DNA of 64,000 bases from Blastococcus sp. CT_GayMR20 (GCF_004570345.1 NZ_SPQM01000006.1:31731-95730), one strand, 5' to 3'; positions 53,446-62,423 are shown, numbered from the stretch's first letter. Numbers and translations are program-made. Notes: generated by a model from the sequence alone, not told the origin.

Positions 53446-53928
53446 GTGACGGAGCAGAGCGGTGCAGCGCCGCAGCCGCCCCGCAGGGCGCTGGACCGGT
53501 TGCTCGGTGCCGCGGCCGAGCCGCCGGCACCCCGGCCCGAGCGGTCGCGCCCCGAGGCGCCGCGCGCCCTGAAGTGGGCGGCCGCGGTCGTCGGCCTGGA
53601 GGCGGCGCTCATCGCGATCGGCGCGCTGGTGCTGCTCTGGCTGACCGTGACCAGCTCGGCGGACAGTGTCTCCCGCGCGCTCGCGGAGGTGGTGATCGTC
53701 GCCGGCGGTGCCGCGGCCCTCGCGGTGGCCGCGACCGGGCTGTGGCGCGTGGCGAGCTGGGCTCGCGGCCCGGTCGTCGTCCTCCAGCTGCTCCTGGCCG
53801 CGCTGGCCTACACGACCGCGTTCGAGGCGGAGCAGCCCGCGATCGGGTTGCCCGTCCTCCTCCTGGTGGCCGCCGAGCTCTACCTGCTCGCCACGCCCGA
53901 AGCTCGCCTGGCCTACCTGGAGCGTTAG
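53446..53928 (+). CDS. Four-helix integral membrane protein, unknown
   Basis: A 160-residue protein. A Pro/Arg-rich cytosolic N-terminus (about 40 residues) precedes four hydrophobic helices: AAAVVGLEAALIAIG, VVIVAGGAAALAVAAT, VVVLQLLLAALAYTT and VLLLVAAELYLLA. No family motif seen. Leaderless-type GTG start. It overlaps the convergent HAD gene by 4 bp. Confidence 0.7.
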   Translation: MTEQSGAAPQPPRRALDRLLGAAAEPPAPRPERSRPEAPRALKWAAAVVGLEAALIAIGALVLLWLTVTSSADSVSRALAEVVIVAGGAAALAVAATGLWRVASWARGPVVVLQLLLAALAYTTAFEAEQPAIGLPVLLLVAAELYLLATPEARLAYLER

Positions 53929-54707
53929 ACCAGATCGATGACGTCTGCGATCGAGTCGAGGATCCGGCTCGGGCGGAACGGGAACCGGCTGACGTCGGCC
54001 GCGGCCGTGGAACCCGACAGCACCAGCACGGTCTCCAGGCCGGCCTCGATGCCGGCCACCACGTCGGTGTCCATGCGGTCGCCCACCATGATCGTGGACT
54101 CCGAGTGCGCCTCGATGCGGTTCATGGCGCTGCGGAACATCATCGGGTTCGGCTTGCCGACGAAGTAGGGCTCCGCGCCGGTCGCCCGGGTGATCATCGC
54201 CGCGACCGAGCCGGTCGCCGGCAGCGGACCCTCCGGCGACGGGCCGGTGACGTCCGGGTTCGTGGCGATGAATCGGGCGCCGCGCCCGATCAGCCGGATC
54301 GCCCGGGTGATGGCCTCGAACGAGTACGTGCGGGTCTCCCCGAGGACGACGTAGTCGGGGTCGGTGTCGGTGAGCGTGTAGCCGACCTCGTGGAGCGCGG
54401 TGGTCATCCCCGCCTCACCGATGACGTAGGCGGAACCGGCCGGCAGCTGCGTGGCCAGGAAGTCCGCCGTCGCCAGCGCCGACGTCCAGATCGACTCCTC
54501 GGGCACCTGCAGGCCGGCCCGGACCAGCCGGGCGGAGAGGTCGCGCGGCGTGAAGATCGAGTTGTTGGTCAGCACCAGGAACCGGCGCTGCTTCTCGACC
54601 AGCCGCTCCAGGAACTCCGCGGCGCCGGGCAGCGCCTTCTCCTCGTGGACGAGGACGCCGTCCATGTCGGTCAGCCAGCACTCGGGCGGCGTGCGCTCGG
54701 TGGTCAT
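53925..54707 (-). CDS. HAD-IIA family hydrolase (NagD-like)
   Basis: A 260-residue phosphatase. Motif I is LTDMDGVLVHE, motif II LTNNS, motif III a lysine in FVGKPNPMMF and motif IV MVGDRMDTDVVAG. The family removes phosphate from small sugars or nucleotides; the substrate is unknown. GGAGG precedes the ATG, which overlaps the GNAT stop (ATGA). Final gene of a four-gene chain starting at psd. Confidence 0.87.
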   Translation of the reverse strand: MTTERTPPECWLTDMDGVLVHEEKALPGAAEFLERLVEKQRRFLVLTNNSIFTPRDLSARLVRAGLQVPEESIWTSALATADFLATQLPAGSAYVIGEAGMTTALHEVGYTLTDTDPDYVVLGETRTYSFEAITRAIRLIGRGARFIATNPDVTGPSPEGPLPATGSVAAMITRATGAEPYFVGKPNPMMFRSAMNRIEAHSESTIMVGDRMDTDVVAGIEAGLETVLVLSGSTAAADVSRFPFRPSRILDSIADVIDLV

Positions 54708-55204
54708 GGGGTCCTCCGGTCGTCGGCGAACGTGCTGAGGGCCTCGTCGGTGAGGCGGAAGACGGTCCAGTCGTCCATCGGGACGGCGCCGGCCGCCTTG
54801 TAGAAGTCGATCGAGGGCGCGTTCCAGTCCAGGACCGACCACTCGAGGCGGGAGTACCCCCGCTCGACGCAGACGGCGGCGAGGGTGCGCAGCAGCTCCC
54901 TGCCCAGACCGGTGCCGCGGTGGCCGGGTGACACGTAGAGGTCCTCGAGGTAGATGCCGTGGGTGCCGCGCCAGGTGGAGAAGTTGAGGAACCACAGCGC
55001 GATCCCCACGACCTCGCCGGGGTGCACCCCGTCGTCAGCTGTTGCCACGTGCCCGAACAGGGCGGGGGAGTCGCCGAACAGCACGGCGGTCAGCTGCTCC
55101 TCGGTGAGCCGCACCTCGTGCAGCGCCCGCTCGTAGTCGGCGAGCTCGCGGACGAGCCCCACGACGGCCGGGACGTCGTCCGGACGGACCGGTCGCACCG
55201 TCAT
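54704..55204 (-). CDS. GNAT acetyltransferase of the spermidine/diamine type
   Basis: A 166-residue protein with strong resemblance to diamine/spermidine or thialysine acetyltransferases: RELADYERALHEVRLTEEQL at the N-terminus, IYLEDLYVSPGHRGTGLGRE for acetyl-CoA, and LEWSVLDWNAPSIDFYKAAG. Acetylation of a polyamine is inferred. ATGA overlaps on both sides place it between pssA and the HAD gene. Confidence 0.85.
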   Translation of the reverse strand: MTVRPVRPDDVPAVVGLVRELADYERALHEVRLTEEQLTAVLFGDSPALFGHVATADDGVHPGEVVGIALWFLNFSTWRGTHGIYLEDLYVSPGHRGTGLGRELLRTLAAVCVERGYSRLEWSVLDWNAPSIDFYKAAGAVPMDDWTVFRLTDEALSTFADDRRTP

Positions 55205-56001
55205 GAGAGCACCTCCTTGAGCCGGTCCGGCAGCAGCCGGCCCAGCGGCGACACGATCGGGACCAGCACCGGCGCCAGCAGGTAGCCGTAGGCCAGGGCG
55301 ATGCCGGTCCACACCGGATCGATCACGAGGCCGATGACGATCACGAGGGCGGCCGCGATCAACCCGTACGGCCGGCTGCTCTTGGGACTGACCAGCGACC
55401 GGAACGACCGGAAGCGGATGTTGGTGACCATCAGCAGCGCCGGGACGACGACGACCAGCAGCACCCACAGGCGGTCGCGGCCCTGCATCTGGTCGCCGAA
55501 CGCGAACACCGACGCGATGACCACGCCGGCCGCCCCCGGACTGGGCATGCCGATGAAGTACCGCTTGTCGGCCGTGGGATCGATGGTGGTGTTGAAGCGG
55601 GCCAGCCGGATCGCGGCGCAGGCGACCCAGATGAAGCAGGCCACCCAGCCGAGCGGGTCCCACTCGTCGCGGCCCTGCGAGAACACCGTGAAAGCCAGCA
55701 GCGCCGGCGCGAGACCGAAGGAGACCAGGTCGGCCAGCGAGTCGAACTGCAGGCCGAACGGGGTGACGGCGCCGACCAGGCGCGCGACCGCGCCGTCGGT
55801 GATGTCGAAGACCACCGACAGGCCGATCAGGACGGCGGCGAGATCGTGGTCACCCCGGATCGACACCAGGATCGCGAAGAACCCGCAGAACATGTTGCCG
55901 AGCGTGAACAGGCTGGGCAGCGTCGCCAGAGCGCGGCGCCGGGTGCCGCGGACGGAACCGCGGACGAACTCGACGGTCGCCCCGCGCCGGGTGGGTGGCA
56001 C
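55201..56001 (-). CDS. pssA: CDP-diacylglycerol-serine O-phosphatidyltransferase
   Basis: Makes phosphatidylserine in the membrane; 266 residues with about eight helices. The CDP-alcohol phosphotransferase motif is present: DGAVARLVGAVTPFG followed by QFDSLADLVS. GAGGAGG precedes the GTG. Eleven bp follow the psd stop. Together they make phosphatidylethanolamine. Confidence 0.92.
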   Translation of the reverse strand: MPPTRRGATVEFVRGSVRGTRRRALATLPSLFTLGNMFCGFFAILVSIRGDHDLAAVLIGLSVVFDITDGAVARLVGAVTPFGLQFDSLADLVSFGLAPALLAFTVFSQGRDEWDPLGWVACFIWVACAAIRLARFNTTIDPTADKRYFIGMPSPGAAGVVIASVFAFGDQMQGRDRLWVLLVVVVPALLMVTNIRFRSFRSLVSPKSSRPYGLIAAALVIVIGLVIDPVWTGIALAYGYLLAPVLVPIVSPLGRLLPDRLKEVLS

Positions 56002-56012
56002 GCGCGACCTCC

Positions 56013-56657
56013 TCAGCCGGCCGCGGGCCAGCGGGCGATGACGGTCTCGCCACCGCGCACGCGCTGCCCCTCGGTCACGGTGATCGTGCACTCCGGCGGC
56101 ACGAAGACGTCCATCCGGGAGCCGAACTTCATGAGGCCCATCCGCTCGCCGGTCGCCAGGCGCCGGCCCGGCCCGGTGCGGGTCACGATCCGCCGGGCCA
56201 GGACGCCGACGATCTGCCGGAAGACCACGGTGCGGTCGCCCTCGCGCAGCCACAGCTCGCTGCGCTCGTTCCGGTGCGCCGACTCCTTGCGGTAGGCGGC
56301 CAGGAAGCTGCCCTTGCGGTAGGAGCTCTCCACGACCTCGCCGCGGTAGGGCGACCGGTTGACGTGCACGTCGACGACGGAGAGGAAGACGCTGACCTGC
56401 TGCCAGTCGCCCTCGGGCGCCACGTCGGGCTGCGGTTCGCCGGCGACCATGACGACGCCGTCGGCCGGGGAGAGCACCTCGTCGGGGTCGGGCGGCACGG
56501 CGTCACAGCGGCGGTCGGGGTCACGGAAGAACAGGGCCATGTAGGCGGAGAGCCCGAGAAAGGGCCACGCGGCCCACCGTCGTCCGGCCGCGAGAGCGAG
56601 AGCCGCAGGGGCCAGGGGTCCGGTGATGAAAGGCCACCCGGCCCGGTCGATGCGCAT
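56013..56657 (-). CDS. psd: Phosphatidylserine decarboxylase
   Basis: A 214-residue archaeal/actinobacterial short-type Psd. It self-cleaves between the G and S of KFGSRMDVFVP to form the pyruvoyl cofactor. SVVDVHVNRSPYRG is the conserved proenzyme region, and one or two helices anchor the N-terminus. TAACGT lies 9 nt before the ATG, fitting a leaderless message; a TTG at 56666 is an alternative. Confidence 0.92.
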   Translation of the reverse strand: MRIDRAGWPFITGPLAPAALALAAGRRWAAWPFLGLSAYMALFFRDPDRRCDAVPPDPDEVLSPADGVVMVAGEPQPDVAPEGDWQQVSVFLSVVDVHVNRSPYRGEVVESSYRKGSFLAAYRKESAHRNERSELWLREGDRTVVFRQIVGVLARRIVTRTGPGRRLATGERMGLMKFGSRMDVFVPPECTITVTEGQRVRGGETVIARWPAAG

Positions 56658-56666
56658 GGTGGCCAA

Positions 56667-56672
56667 ACGTTA
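56667..56672 (-). promoter_or_regulatory. -10 box of psd
   Basis: TAACGT on the minus strand, 9 nt before the ATG. Confidence 0.45.
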
Positions 56673-56706
56673 CCGGCCGGGTCCCGGGCGGCTCCGGACG
56701 TCCGGC

Positions 56707-57936
56707 TCAGACGGGCGCGGAGGCGCGGTCGGGGTCGGCGCCCTGCTCGCTGTTGCGCCCTCGCGGGGGCCCGCCGTACCAGTCGAGGCAGACCATCGTG
56801 GCGTCGTCCTGCAGGTCGCCGCCGGTGGCCCGGAGGATGGCCGACCCGAGCTCCTGCACGACCTCCCGGGGGTGCAGGTCGGCGCTGGCGGCCAGCGTGG
56901 CGGCGACGTCGAGGTTGACGGCGTTGCGCTCCTGCATGCCGTCGGTGAGCAGCACGATCCGGTCACCGGGCTCCAGCGGGAACTCCTGGACGTCGAAGCC
57001 CTTGCCGGGGACGACCCCGAACGGCGGTTCGATGCCCAGCTCGACCTCCTCGACCTTCCCGTCGCGCAGCCGCAGCGGGAACGGGTGACCGGCGTTGACG
57101 ATCGTTGCGGTGCCGGTGTGCAGGTCGACCCGCATGAGCTGGCCGGTGACGAACTGCCCGGCAGGCGCGTTCTCGGCGAGGGAGTCGTTGGCGTACATCG
57201 CCTGCTTGCCGAGGTCGAGGCCCTTGCGGCGCCCGTTGCGCAGGCTGCCGACCAACAGCGTCGCCAGCAGGGCCGCCGACACCTGGTGACCGACCGCGTC
57301 GGTGATCGACACCTGGAGGGAGTCGCGGTCCAGGGTGTAGTCGAAGGTGTCCCCGCCCACCGAGCTCGCCGGCTCCAACCAGCCGGCGAGGGTGAACTGT
57401 CCCGCCTCGCACGTGTAGGAGGCCGGCAGCAGCCGGCGCTGGATCTCGGCCGCCAGCGCGAAGGGCGTCGAGCGCTGGCCCCACTCGAAGACGTCGGTGT
57501 GCCGGCGGGCGGCGATGACGACGTAGGCCAGGGCGTGCGCCGCGCTCCCGATGTCGGAGATCTCCTGGGGGGAGGGGTGGCGCGGCAGCGTCAGCTCGAG
57601 CAGCCCGATCGCGTCCCCGCGGTCGGTGACCGGGACCAGCATCCGGGCGAAGCCGTCGTCGAGCGGCCGCACGTCGGCCCCCTGGGTGCGCAGCACGCGC
57701 TCGTACAGCGTGCCGGGCAGGGGCAGGGTCTCCGCCTGCTCGATGCCGTGGCTCCGGGCGCCCTCCACCCGGTCCGTCGACGTCAGCCGGACGACGGCCC
57801 GTCCGGTGAAGTCGGTGATGAGGAGGCTGACCTCCCGGGCGTCGACCATCTCGCCGAGCGAGGCGGCGACTGCCTCGACGGAGTCGATGGGGGCCGCGGC
57901 CTCGACCTTCTCCAGGAGCGCGCCGACGTCGATCAT
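56707..57936 (-). CDS. GAF plus SpoIIE-type PP2C phosphatase
   Basis: A 409-residue regulatory phosphatase (RsbU/RsbP type). Residues 15-165 form a GAF domain. The PPM/SpoIIE domain has AAEIQRRLLPASY, VGGDTFDYTLD with metal aspartates, ITDAVGHQVSAALLA and LLTDGMQERN. It probably dephosphorylates an anti-anti-sigma factor; no such factor lies nearby. GGAGG precedes the ATG. Confidence 0.85.
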   Translation of the reverse strand: MIDVGALLEKVEAAAPIDSVEAVAASLGEMVDAREVSLLITDFTGRAVVRLTSTDRVEGARSHGIEQAETLPLPGTLYERVLRTQGADVRPLDDGFARMLVPVTDRGDAIGLLELTLPRHPSPQEISDIGSAAHALAYVVIAARRHTDVFEWGQRSTPFALAAEIQRRLLPASYTCEAGQFTLAGWLEPASSVGGDTFDYTLDRDSLQVSITDAVGHQVSAALLATLLVGSLRNGRRKGLDLGKQAMYANDSLAENAPAGQFVTGQLMRVDLHTGTATIVNAGHPFPLRLRDGKVEEVELGIEPPFGVVPGKGFDVQEFPLEPGDRIVLLTDGMQERNAVNLDVAATLAASADLHPREVVQELGSAILRATGGDLQDDATMVCLDWYGGPPRGRNSEQGADPDRASAPV

Positions 57937-58018
57937 GTAACCCTCCGAGCCGCGCATGCGGCGAACCCTAGGCGCAGCGGAAGGATCGACGCGGTCGTCG
58001 CGCCCGCAGAGAAGACGA

Positions 58019-58056
58019 CGCTGCCGGACCGCCCGTGTATGGGTGGCCCGGCAGCG
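58019..58056 (-). terminator. sodN terminator
   Basis: A 9-bp stem (CGCTGCCGG/CCGGCAGCG), one mismatch, a 6-bp inner stem and a GTGTAT loop. On the minus strand it is followed by a TC-rich run, 20 bp after the sodN stop. Confidence 0.75.
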
Positions 58057-58076
58057 ACGGGGAGAAACGTGAGAAA

Positions 58077-58481
58077 TCAGGCAGCGGCCTTGGTCTCCCA
58101 GAAGATCTTGTCGATCTCGGCGATGTAGTCGAGGAGCTTCTGGCCCTCGGCCGGGTCCATGCTGCCCTTGCCGCCGGCGGCGCCGGCCTGCTTGGTGGCC
58201 TTGTTGAACAGCTCGTGCAGCTGGGGGTACTTCTCGAAGTGCGGCGGCTTGAAGTAGTCGGTCCACAGCACCCACAGGTGGTGCTTGACCAGGTCCGAGC
58301 GCTGCTCCTTGATCAGGACCGCGCGCTGACGGAAGACCGGGTCCTCGTTGCCCTGGTACTTCTCCTGGATGGCCTTGACGGACTCCGCCTCGATGCGGGC
58401 CTGGGCCGGGTCGTACACGCCGCAGGGGAGGTCGCAGTGAGCGGTGGCCTCCACGGCGGAGAACATGCGGGTGAAACGCAT
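58077..58481 (-). CDS. sodN: Nickel superoxide dismutase
   Basis: Dismutates superoxide; 134 residues. Cleavage before H15 gives the nickel hook HCDLPCGVYDP with ligands His1, Cys2 and Cys6. The remaining helical bundle (KHHLWVLWTDYFKPPHFEKYP) is typical. The 14-residue leader is removed by the peptidase encoded divergently. A terminator follows. Confidence 0.96.
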   Translation of the reverse strand: MRFTRMFSAVEATAHCDLPCGVYDPAQARIEAESVKAIQEKYQGNEDPVFRQRAVLIKEQRSDLVKHHLWVLWTDYFKPPHFEKYPQLHELFNKATKQAGAAGGKGSMDPAEGQKLLDYIAEIDKIFWETKAAA

Positions 58482-58532
58482 GGACGTGCCTCCGGATGTC
58501 GTGGGGTTGGGTCGTCTGCGACCCTACTCGCG

Positions 58533-58898
58533 GTGATCGACAGCGACAGCGCGGGAGAAGCCGTTCCCGGACCCGGCAGCGCCTGGACCATGGCGCGGAT
58601 CACCGGCCCGTCGATGTCCCCGACCGTCCGCCACGGCGACCGGCTGCTGGTGCGCCGTGTCCGGTCGGCAGCGGCCGTCCGGCCGGGGGACGTCGTCCTC
58701 GCTCGGTTCCCCGCTCGCCCCGACCTGCTGGTCGTGAAGCGGGTCCTCCGGCCGGTGCCGGGCGGCCACTGGGTCGAGGGGGACAACTCCTTCGCCACCG
58801 AGGACAGCCGGTCCTTCGGCGCCGCAGTGGTCGTCGGACGCGTCGTCTGCCGGCTCTGGCCCCGCCCGGGCAGGCTGCCGCAGGGGCCACCCCATTAG
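58533..58898 (+). CDS. sodX: Nickel-SOD maturation protease (S26 family)
   Basis: A 121-residue signal-peptidase-like serine protease. The catalytic serine is in TGPSMSPTVRHGD and the lysine in LLVVKRVLRP; GDNSFATEDSRSFG closes the fold. It lacks a transmembrane anchor, as expected for SodX, which trims pro-SodN. GTG 58533 is used; ATG 58591 would be a shorter alternative. Divergent from sodN with 51 bp between start codons. Confidence 0.88.
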   Translation: MIDSDSAGEAVPGPGSAWTMARITGPSMSPTVRHGDRLLVRRVRSAAAVRPGDVVLARFPARPDLLVVKRVLRPVPGGHWVEGDNSFATEDSRSFGAAVVVGRVVCRLWPRPGRLPQGPPH

Positions 58899-58901
58899 GC
58901 T
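58896..58901 (+). promoter_or_regulatory. -10 box of the malic enzyme gene
   Basis: TAGGCT, 9 nt before the ATG at 58911; overlaps the sodX stop. Confidence 0.4.
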
Positions 58902-58910
58902 CCCGTGTCC

Positions 58911-60107
58911 ATGAGCGGCAGTCCGGGTTCAGGGCACGACCAGCAGCCCGATCGCTTCGCCGACGATCCCGCGTTCGCGGTGCACGAGGGCGGCAAGCTG
59001 TCGGTCACGCCGACCCGCTCGATCGACTCGATCGCCGACCTCGCGCTGACCTACACCCCGGGCGTCGCCCGCGTCTCCAGCGCCATCGCCGCCGAGCCCG
59101 AGCTGGCCCACCGCTTCACCTGGGCGCCCCGCGTCGTCGCCGTCGTCTCCGACGGCACGGCCGTGCTGGGTCTGGGCAACATCGGCCCGGTCGCCTCCCT
59201 GCCGGTCATGGAGGGCAAGGCCTGCCTGTTCAAGGAGTTCGGCGGACTCGACGCCGTCCCCATCGTGCTGAGCAGCACCGACGTCGACACGATCGTCGAG
59301 ACCGTCGCCGCGATCGCGCCGTCCTTCGGCGGGATCAACCTGGAGGACATCAGCGCTCCGCGCTGCTTCGAGATCGAGGCCCGGCTGCGCGAGCGGTTGT
59401 CCATCCCCGTCATGCACGACGACCAGCACGGGACGGCGATCGTCGTCCTGGCGGCGCTGCGCAACGCGGCGAAGGTCGTCGGCCGCGAGCTCGGCGACCT
59501 CCGGGTGGTGGTCGCCGGAGCGGGTGCGGCGGGCGTCGCCTGCACGAAGATCCTGCTCGGGGCCGGCATCGGCGACATCTCGGTGGCGGACTCGCAGGGC
59601 GTGCTGCACGCCGGCCGGGAGGGCCTGACGCCGATCAAGCAGTGGCTCGTCGAGAACACCAACCGGTCGGGGTACGCCGGCACCATGATCGGTGCTCTCG
59701 CAGGCGCCGATGTCTATCTGGGGCTGTCGGGCGGTTCGGTCCCCGAGTCGGCGATCGCGTCGATGGCCCCGAACTGCATCGTCTTCTCCCTCGCCAACCC
59801 CACGCCCGAGGTGGATCCGGAGATGGCGGCCCGCTACGCCGCCGTCGTCGCCACCGGCCGCAGCGACCTCGCGAACCAGATCAACAACGTCCTCGCCTTC
59901 CCCGGGATCTTCCGCGGCGCCATCGACGCCGGCGCCACCGCGATCACCGAGGAGATGAAGCTCGCCGCCGCGTCGGCGATCGCCGGCGTCGTCGGGGACG
60001 AGGTGCGGGCGGACTACGTCGTGCCCAGCCCCATGGACGACCGCGTGGCCCGGGCCGTCGCCGACGCCGTCGCCACGTGCGCGCGGGAGCAGGGCATCGC
60101 GCGCTGA
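58911..60107 (+). CDS. NAD(P)-dependent malic enzyme
   Basis: Oxidatively decarboxylates malate to pyruvate; 398 residues, the short bacterial form without the phosphotransacetylase domain. [10 protein letters not shown], the lysine in [22 protein letters not shown], the HDDQHGTA metal site, and the NAD-binding [14 protein letters not shown] are all present. ATG 58911 is used; a GTG two codons upstream is possible. Confidence 0.92.
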   Translation: MSGSPGSGHDQQPDRFADDPAFAVHEGGKLSVTPTRSIDSIADLALTYTPGVARVSSAIAAEPELAHRFTWAPRVVAVVSDGTAVLGLGNIGPVASLPVMEGKACLFKEFGGLDAVPIVLSSTDVDTIVETVAAIAPSFGGINLEDISAPRCFEIEARLRERLSIPVMHDDQHGTAIVVLAALRNAAKVVGRELGDLRVVVAGAGAAGVACTKILLGAGIGDISVADSQGVLHAGREGLTPIKQWLVENTNRSGYAGTMIGALAGADVYLGLSGGSVPESAIASMAPNCIVFSLANPTPEVDPEMAARYAAVVATGRSDLANQINNVLAFPGIFRGAIDAGATAITEEMKLAAASAIAGVVGDEVRADYVVPSPMDDRVARAVADAVATCAREQGIAR

Positions 60108-60127
60108 CCTCGGCGGCGGTCGGTGCA

Positions 60128-61315
60128 CTAATCGCCCTTCACGTTGACCAGCTGGCGCAGGGTGTGCCGCACCTCCACGAGATCCTTCGCGTCCTCCATG
60201 ACGACGTCCACGGGCTTGTAGGCAGCAGGGATCTCGTCCAGGAAGGCGTCGCTGTGCCGCCACTCGATGCCCTGCATCGACTCCTCGAGCTGGGCGCGGG
60301 TGAAGGTCCGCCGCGCCTGGTTCCGCGAGTACGCCCGCCCGGCGCCGTGGGGCGAGGAGTTCAGCGACAGCGGGTTGCCCAGGCCGGCGACGACGTAGCT
60401 CGCCGTCCCCATGGAACCCGGGATCAGGCCCGGCTGCCCCTTCCTCGCCTCGATCGCGCCCTTGCGCGACACCCAGAGGTCGACGCCGTCGTGGGTCTCC
60501 CGCTGGGTGAAGTTGTGGTGGCAGTTCGTGACCTCGAGGCGAGGGGTCTCGTCCGCGCGCATGTGGACGGCGAGGCAGCCGGCCACCCGGTCCATCATCT
60601 CCTCGCGGTTGAGCAGGGCGAAGTGCTGCGCCCACCGCAGCTCGGCGATGTACCGGTCGAACTCCGGCGTCCCCTCCTCGAGCCAGGCGAGGTCACGGTC
60701 GGGCAGGTCCAGCCGCTCGCGCTCGGCCCGCTTGCGGGCGATCGCGATGTGCCGCATGGCGATCTTGTTGCCCACGCCCCGGCTGCCGGAGTGCAGGAAC
60801 AGCCAGACCCTGTCCTGCTCGTCGGCGGTGACCTCGATGAAGTGGTTCCCCGAGCCGAGGCTGCCCAGCTGGAGCTGCCAGTTCGGGGTCGCCCCGGTGA
60901 CCGCGGGCAGCACGTGGTCGCCCAGCTCGGCGGCGAGCTCCTCCAGCTCCGCGGCCCGGCGCTTCGCCGACTCGGTCAGCCTCTTGTTGTACTTGCCGGC
61001 CGACAACGGGACGGCGCGCTCGATGTCGCCCCGCAGCGGCGCGAGCGAGCCCCGGGCGCGGACCTCCTCGACCGTCCACGGGGTGCGGACGGCGATCATG
61101 CCGCAGCCGATGTCGACGCCGACAGCTGCCGGGATGATCGCGCGTCTGGTCGGCAGCACCGAGCCGACCGTCGCCCCCTTGCCCAGGTGCGCGTCGGGCA
61201 TGAGGGCGACGTGGGGTGCGATGATCGCCAGGGAGGCGGTGTTCTCGGCCTGCCGCCGGGTGACGTCGTCGAGGATGCTGGCCCAGTTCAGCAGTTTGTC
61301 GGAGAGGCGTTCCAC
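60128..61315 (-). CDS. rtcB: RNA-splicing ligase RtcB
   Basis: GTP-dependent 3'-phosphate/5'-hydroxyl RNA ligase; 395 residues. Metal-site motifs: DIGCGM, GSLGSGNHFIE, HSGSRGVGNK and CHHNFTQRE. The guanylylated histidine is in SPHGAGRAYSR. GTG 61315 has CAGAAT 6 nt upstream. No archease gene is adjacent. Confidence 0.93.
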   Translation of the reverse strand: MERLSDKLLNWASILDDVTRRQAENTASLAIIAPHVALMPDAHLGKGATVGSVLPTRRAIIPAAVGVDIGCGMIAVRTPWTVEEVRARGSLAPLRGDIERAVPLSAGKYNKRLTESAKRRAAELEELAAELGDHVLPAVTGATPNWQLQLGSLGSGNHFIEVTADEQDRVWLFLHSGSRGVGNKIAMRHIAIARKRAERERLDLPDRDLAWLEEGTPEFDRYIAELRWAQHFALLNREEMMDRVAGCLAVHMRADETPRLEVTNCHHNFTQRETHDGVDLWVSRKGAIEARKGQPGLIPGSMGTASYVVAGLGNPLSLNSSPHGAGRAYSRNQARRTFTRAQLEESMQGIEWRHSDAFLDEIPAAYKPVDVVMEDAKDLVEVRHTLRQLVNVKGD

Positions 61316-61321
61316 CGCCCG

Positions 61322-61327
61322 ATTCTG
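61322..61327 (-). promoter_or_regulatory. -10 box of rtcB
   Basis: CAGAAT on the minus strand, 6 nt before the GTG. Confidence 0.4.
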
Positions 61328-61356
61328 CGGGCCGTGCGACGCGCTGGCGACCGGAT

Positions 61357-62070
61357 TCAGCCGAGGCTGAGGATCCGGTCGACCAGGGGGTCGAGGGCCG
61401 TGCGGGCCTCGGTGTTGAGGTAGACGAAGACCGCGATCGCCACGATGAAGGCGGGCACCAGCACCGCCTTCTCCAGCACCGTGCCGGTCCGCATGGGCGA
61501 GAACTTCAATCGGGTGCGCCGGACCAGCCACAGCACCGGCAACGGGATGCCTGCGTTGGTAAGGGCGTCGCCGGCGATGTGGGTGAGCACGCCCAGAGCC
61601 ACGGCCCACGGCAGCCATGCCGGTTGCGGGCTGTGCTCGAGGAGCCACCAGGCCCCTGCCCACGACAGCGCGACGTTGCCGATGATCGTCGTCTCCGTGT
61701 TGCCAGGGATGACGAAGTGCAGTGCGTGGAGCGCCAGGCCGATCGCCAGGGCCATCAGCAGCAGGCTCGCCCAGTAGGTGTCCGCGGCGAGCATCGCCAG
61801 GCCGCCGAACGCCAGCGGGGCGAGCACCGCGTCGTGAGTGCCCCATCGGTGTCCGCCGGTGACCTTGCCGACCAGCCCGGACGGGACGTCGGTGACCGGA
61901 CCCCACATGTCCGAGACGGTGGAGCCCCGGTGGTCGAGGTCGGGGAGCATCGCGAACCCGCCGGCGGCCGCGACCCAGGCGACCTGCGCGACGGTGCCCT
62001 GGATGGGTGCCCACGGCAGCGTCGCCGCGCCCGCGGCGAGGCCGGAGAGGGCATGCGAGTGACCGAGCAC
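61357..62070 (-). CDS. DUF457 (YdjM-like) membrane metal-dependent hydrolase
   Basis: A 237-residue protein with about five or six helices and conserved histidine/aspartate motifs LGHSHALSGL, MLPDLDHRGST, GGHRWGTHD and LTHIAGDALT. These match the LexA-regulated YdjM/DUF457 family, predicted phospholipase-like membrane hydrolases. The GTG at 62070 is the start of homology. No LexA box found. Confidence 0.85.
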   Translation of the reverse strand: MLGHSHALSGLAAGAATLPWAPIQGTVAQVAWVAAAGGFAMLPDLDHRGSTVSDMWGPVTDVPSGLVGKVTGGHRWGTHDAVLAPLAFGGLAMLAADTYWASLLLMALAIGLALHALHFVIPGNTETTIIGNVALSWAGAWWLLEHSPQPAWLPWAVALGVLTHIAGDALTNAGIPLPVLWLVRRTRLKFSPMRTGTVLEKAVLVPAFIVAIAVFVYLNTEARTALDPLVDRILSLG

Positions 62071-62242
62071 GGTCAGAGGGTGACGTCCCTGCGGCGCCAA
62101 GCCCGGTAGGCGCGCCCGGGAGCCGCCCTGCGAGGGCGGAGCGCAGCGACGGGCCCGGAAGGTCCTCACCGCGACCCGCGGCAGGGCTCAGCTCAGCCGG
62201 GGGACGGCACCTGGCCGCGGTGCGATCCGGAGGATCGCAGTG

Positions 62243-62422
62243 TCATTCGTCCGGGTCGGCGCCGCCGCGGGCGAGCCAGGTGGCCAGCCGCTCGACGGGC
62301 ACCTCGAAGTCGGGGAACTGGTCCACGAACGCCTGCATCTGGTCGGCCAGCCAGGCGAGGGTCACCTGCTCCTCGCCCCTCCGGTCGGCCAGCTCCTCCA
62401 GCCCGCGATCGGTGAAGTACAC
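62243..62422 (-). CDS. DUF6104-type small protein coupled to kgd
   Basis: Encodes 59 residues beginning VYFTDRGLEELADRRGEEQ and ending GGADPDE. It resembles small actinobacterial DUF6104 proteins encoded next to kgd/sucA. The GTG starts 1 bp after the kgd stop, so translation is probably coupled. No function is known; a role with the 2-oxoglutarate complex is only suggested by context. Confidence 0.82.
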   Translation of the reverse strand: MYFTDRGLEELADRRGEEQVTLAWLADQMQAFVDQFPDFEVPVERLATWLARGGADPDE

Positions 62423-62423
62423 G

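Noticed and set aside
62123..62139. Small hairpin (CCGCCCT-GCG-AGGGCGG) as terminator of the kgd operon.
   Set aside because: Stem is only 7 bp with no T run and lies 100 bp past the last stop; too weak to call.
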